Of a stretch of 64,000 nt of DNA, positions 61,411 through 64,000 are shown piece by piece. The position numbers were made by a program, and so were the translations under genes. The stretch is from Gammaproteobacteria bacterium (lineage in GTDB: Bacteria > Pseudomonadota > Gammaproteobacteria > SZUA-152), in assembly GCA_021647705.1 (NCBI GenBank), contig JAKIUF010000013.1, forward strand, positions 22,763-86,762, in the 5' to 3' direction. The stretch's first letter is position 1; each line of letters begins with the position of its first letter. The notes under the pieces were generated by a model, which saw only the letters and a program-made list of their open reading frames with translations, was not told where the DNA came from and did no database searches.

Positions 61411-62246
61411 GTTGCTCTTTTTTTCTGTTTCGTTACTTTTTTCTTTTCTTCCGGTTTTGGCTTTTTATAGGCAAGCACCAATAAAACAATGCCCAGTATG
61501 ATCAGCGGTGCGGATAACATTTGCCCTTGTGACATCCAGTCGAAGGCCACAAAGCCCATGTGTGCATCGGGCTGGCGGAAAAACTCCACAAAAAACCGGA
61601 AACTGCCGTAGCCCAGCGCAAATACACCGGATACCGCCATGCGAGGGCGGGGTTTGGCAGAGTAAATCCATACGATAATAAACAACAGCACGCCTTCGAG
61701 TAACATTTCGTAGAGCTGTGAAGGGTGGCGTGGCAGCGGTCCCCCACTGGGGAATATCATGCCCCATTGTGACGTGGTAACCCGGCCCCACAGTTCGCCA
61801 TTGATGAAATTGGCAAAGCGCACTGCACCGATGCCGAAAGGTACCAGCGGCGCAATGAAATCGGTGATTTCAAAAAAGCTTTTTTTGCTTTTTCGCCCGA
61901 ACAACCACATGGCCACCAGTACGCCCAGCAAGCCGCCGTGGAAAGACATGCCGCCTTCCCAGATACGCAGGATGGAAACAGGGTCGGCGAGAAAATTGGA
62001 AAACCCATAAAACAAGGTATAGCCAATACGCCCGCCCAATACGGTGCCGATAGCACCGTAAAAGATCACATCGGAGATTTGCTCGGCATTCCAGCCGCCT
62101 TTTTCAACAGGAGGGGTTTGTCTGGCACGGCGTTTACCCAGCCACCAAGCCGCGCTGAAGGCGACCAAGTACATGATGCCATACCAGTGGATTTTAATGG
62201 GCCCCAGACTGAGGGCGACAGGGTCGATATTCGGGAAAGTCAGCAT
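61407..62246 (-). CDS. lgt: Prolipoprotein diacylglyceryl transferase
   Basis: Inner-membrane enzyme that attaches diacylglycerol to the lipobox cysteine, the first step of lipoprotein maturation. 279 residues from ATG 62246 ([20 protein letters not shown]), seven membrane helices, with the Lgt signature [11 protein letters not shown], the conserved [13 protein letters not shown] and HPSQLYE. The frame extends upstream to 62375, but that stretch does not resemble Lgt. The C-terminus is Lys-rich. The lgt-thyA-folA order is common in gammaproteobacteria. Confidence 0.96.
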   Translation of the reverse strand: MLTFPNIDPVALSLGPIKIHWYGIMYLVAFSAAWWLGKRRARQTPPVEKGGWNAEQISDVIFYGAIGTVLGGRIGYTLFYGFSNFLADPVSILRIWEGGMSFHGGLLGVLVAMWLFGRKSKKSFFEITDFIAPLVPFGIGAVRFANFINGELWGRVTTSQWGMIFPSGGPLPRHPSQLYEMLLEGVLLFIIVWIYSAKPRPRMAVSGVFALGYGSFRFFVEFFRQPDAHMGFVAFDWMSQGQMLSAPLIILGIVLLVLAYKKPKPEEKKKVTKQKKRAT

Positions 62247-62511
62247 GGGGCGGATATTAACACGGTCGGGCCCGATAGGCCGACTTTGGCACTGGGTTGT
62301 TTTAGGGCTTAAGACAGGGGTTTCGTCATCGACAAAAGCAATATGTTTTACAGGCCATTCGGTTGGAAATACCATAATTAGGTATGAATTATGCAGCGAT
62401 TAGCTGGTTTTGTGATTTTTTGGGTGGATTTATCCCGTAAAGTATCGGGAATATCATTTTTTTAAATGGGTGATGGCTCAAATCCCCTTAATGCCCCCGT
62501 AACATGTTTTA

Positions 62512-63546
62512 ATGGCTGACAGTTTCCAGCCCGAGGCTAAGGAAACTCTATATTGCGTAAGGAACGTAACCTGTGGCGAGAATACTGGTGTTATGGCACT
62601 AGAAAATCATAAATTTCCCTGCTTGGAATGGCGGGATGTTAAGGGTTGTTGCCATCGTGTCAATGTCATCGAAAGATTATATATCGGACGGGTTTGTCAG
62701 GGAGTGCCTGCCGATAAACGGATTATTATCAGGGATGTGAACGTATCCAGGGATCACGCGATTATTTCTTGCTCAGGGAATGCTCTTACCATCAAGGATT
62801 CCAGCCGGAACGGGACGTGGGTGAATAATGTCCGCATTACCTCGGGTGGAGAACAAAAACTGATTTCAGGTGACTTTGTACATATTGGCTCAACAAAATT
62901 GTATGTCATTTTTTCTGAACAATCGGATCACGATAGCACTGGTGGTATTAATCAGGTTGAGACCACACGGGTTTTATCCCGACAGGAAATGGTGACTCAT
63001 CTTATTGCTGACATCCGAGGGTTTTCCGCTCTTGCGCAACAAACAGAATCTTCTTTGTTGTTTGAAGTTTTGTCACAGCTCTATGAGTCGTTAACGAATA
63101 TCATCCATGAAAACCGTGGCACAGTAAAAGACTTTGCAGGTGATGCCATTTTTGCGTTTTGGGAGCATAGCGACAAACATGATTTAGCGGTAGTACAGAG
63201 TGCCTGTCATGCGGCTCTGCTTCAGCAACAAGCGGCTATCGAGCTATTTTCCAGTTTGCCAGAGAAATTTTCAAAATTACGCCATTTAAAATTAGGCTGG
63301 GGCATTGCTACCGGTCCTGTTACCGTATCTCATTATGGTGTGCGTTCAGAAAACCTTGCGCTGGTGGGGGACAGCACTAACCTCGCCTTTCGTTTGTCTG
63401 GACTGGCAAATAAAGAATTATCATCCACCATCGTTATTTGTCACAAAACAGCAAAAATAGTTGAGCAATGTATGCGTGTTACCCCATTGGGTGAGGTAGA
63501 TATAAAAGGGCGTACGGGAAAAGAGACCGTTTTTTCTATTACCTGA
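62512..63546 (+). CDS. FHA domain-class III adenylate/guanylate cyclase fusion
   Basis: 344 residues without membrane helices. N-terminal FHA domain (about 40-135): IGR, VSRDHAIISCSG and SSRNGTWVNN, the residues that bind phosphothreonine peptides. C-terminal class III nucleotide cyclase domain (about 160-340): IADIRGFSALAQQTE with the first metal Asp, VKDFAGDAIFAFW with the second, and GIATGPVTVSHYG, LVGDSTNLAFRLSG. It probably makes cAMP or cGMP when a phosphorylated partner binds the FHA domain. ATG 62512 lacks a good ribosome-binding site; ATG 62593 is possible. Monocistronic, divergent from lgt. Confidence 0.88.
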   Translation: MADSFQPEAKETLYCVRNVTCGENTGVMALENHKFPCLEWRDVKGCCHRVNVIERLYIGRVCQGVPADKRIIIRDVNVSRDHAIISCSGNALTIKDSSRNGTWVNNVRITSGGEQKLISGDFVHIGSTKLYVIFSEQSDHDSTGGINQVETTRVLSRQEMVTHLIADIRGFSALAQQTESSLLFEVLSQLYESLTNIIHENRGTVKDFAGDAIFAFWEHSDKHDLAVVQSACHAALLQQQAAIELFSSLPEKFSKLRHLKLGWGIATGPVTVSHYGVRSENLALVGDSTNLAFRLSGLANKELSSTIVICHKTAKIVEQCMRVTPLGEVDIKGRTGKETVFSIT

Positions 63547-63551
63547 CTGAT

Positions 63552-63610
63552 GTTGCGCAGGCTTCAGTTAGAATACAAGTTGTAGCACCATGTAAAAATC
63601 ATCAGTCATT
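63552..63610 (+). repeat. Family C repeat, copy 2
   Basis: GTTGCGCAGGCTTCAGTTAG, AATACAAGTTGTAGCACCAT, GTAAAAATCATCAG. It corresponds to 37461-37516, with about three quarters of bases shared by eye. It follows the cyclase gene, as copy 1 follows flgT. Confidence 0.5.
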
Positions 63611-63871
63611 AAACCGGGAAATAAACTTTTCTGATTTCCTGGAGTACCGGCAATGTTGAAGGTATGGCAATTGTATGCCAGACAGCATGATTATCTTTAT
63701 TTCTGTGTGCCAACCAATCAAATGTCATTGTTATTCCTTCTCGTTTAATCAACGCCAGTGACTGTAGTCTGGTCAACAAAATGAAATGTTTCCAAATGTA
63801 ACCTGTTTCATACGGAGTCGATACATTCCGTAACATTTTTCCTACAGACGGTCTGGGCAACAAAGTGGTGT
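63611..63871. other. Intergenic region without a supported gene
   Basis: A minus-strand frame (63609-63914) is open here, but it runs out of the IS630-type end and has no family resemblance. No terminator or promoter of note was seen. Confidence 0.4.
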
Positions 63872-64000
63872 GATATACCCGTAGCGATTGAGATTTAGGT
63901 GTAATCGATTTCAAATCCGCCGCTCATTAGAGAAGTGATTTCATCAGCATATTGATCAATTTTCTTGAAGAAATTGATACAAGCAGCCCTGAATGTTTTA
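63872..64000 (-). mobile_element. Right end of an IS630-type insertion sequence, partial
   Basis: The sequence ATATACCCGTAGCGATTGAG at about 63873 has the look of an IS630-family terminal repeat beside a TA. It directly precedes the 3' end of a transposase frame on the minus strand. The other end lies outside the window. Confidence 0.55.
63895..64000 (-). CDS. IS630-family transposase, C-terminal end
   Basis: The minus strand from the window edge to TAA at 63895 encodes 34 residues, TFRAACINFFKKIDQYADEI then TSLMSGGFEIDYT. The pattern (F-x-x-A-x-x-x-F-F-x-x-I/L, then a helix and a short NFEI-like end) is that of the last helix of IS630-type DDE transposases. The catalytic domain is outside the window, so the assignment rests on this tail and the terminal-repeat-like sequence. 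Confidence 0.55.
   Translation of the reverse strand, partial: KTFRAACINFFKKIDQYADEITSLMSGGFEIDYT

Noticed and set aside
63609..63914. 101-residue minus-strand frame after the FHA-cyclase gene
   Set aside because: It starts inside the IS630-type end, shows no family resemblance and no ribosome-binding site, and overlaps a family C repeat.

Overview
The window reads as a stretch of gammaproteobacterial chromosome. Several housekeeping blocks have orders typical of that class: ftsY-ftsE-ftsX-rpoH, uvrA diverging from a transporter followed by ssb, a two-component cluster followed by pcnB-folK-dNK-panB-panC, and lgt-thyA-folA. Base composition of the core genes is near 50% GC. The organism is probably motile by a sodium-type flagellum (motY and flgT lie divergently). 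It takes up iron by a TonB system and uses cyclic-di-GMP (PilZ and HD-GYP proteins). The species cannot be named from this sequence.

Layout, left to right. 1-3048: GNAT fragment and a pair of M16 peptidase-like proteins. 3176-7163: ftsY, ftsE, ftsX, rpoH. 7367-11190: a large lipoprotein, a beta-barrel protein and a DUF1801 protein. 11514-16597: TetR-MMPL-LolA-like-outer membrane protein operon behind a 15-bp-arm palindrome. 16709-22797: hemP, Fur boxes, a FecA-like receptor, exbB-exbD-tonB, an ankyrin protein and an acyltransferase. 23301-27462: a small Arg-rich protein, clpB with a sigma-32 promoter, a 29-residue membrane peptide and a DUF3135 protein. 27787-34420: a Wzz-like protein, uvrA, a YajR-like transporter and ssb. 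34759-37414: motY, flgT. 37618-42842: PilZ, a BldC-like HTH-receiver protein, a receiver-HD-GYP protein and a hybrid kinase. 42841-47214: tRNA remnant and pcnB-folK-dNK-panB-panC. 47215-54860: AT-richer accessory region. 54865-58210: NfeD/SPFH pair and two peptide-type ABC permeases. 58509-62246: beta-propeller protein, flavin-type oxidase, folA, thyA, lgt. 62512-64000: FHA-cyclase protein and the end of an IS630-type element.

The accessory region 47215-54860 holds a toxin-antitoxin pair, a 477-bp duplicate of the 3' part of panC, several miniature inverted-repeat elements and a cluster of CCGGATATC palindromes. It also holds an HNH-nuclease gene and a HEPN-like gene whose borders look like integron cassette borders, then an AraC regulator beside a second-locus type FabA, an L,D-transpeptidase and a PaiB-like protein. 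The HNH/HEPN pair is the best candidate here for an undescribed (possibly defensive) system.

Intergenic regions carry at least three dispersed repeat families. Family A comprises six hairpins built from CGCAGAGG/CGCAAAGG words. Family B contains AATGTGAATTAAG and GCTAAATCAC. Family C begins TTGCGCAGGCTTC. Two family B copies contain family A inserted at the same point, and a third copy looks like the empty site.
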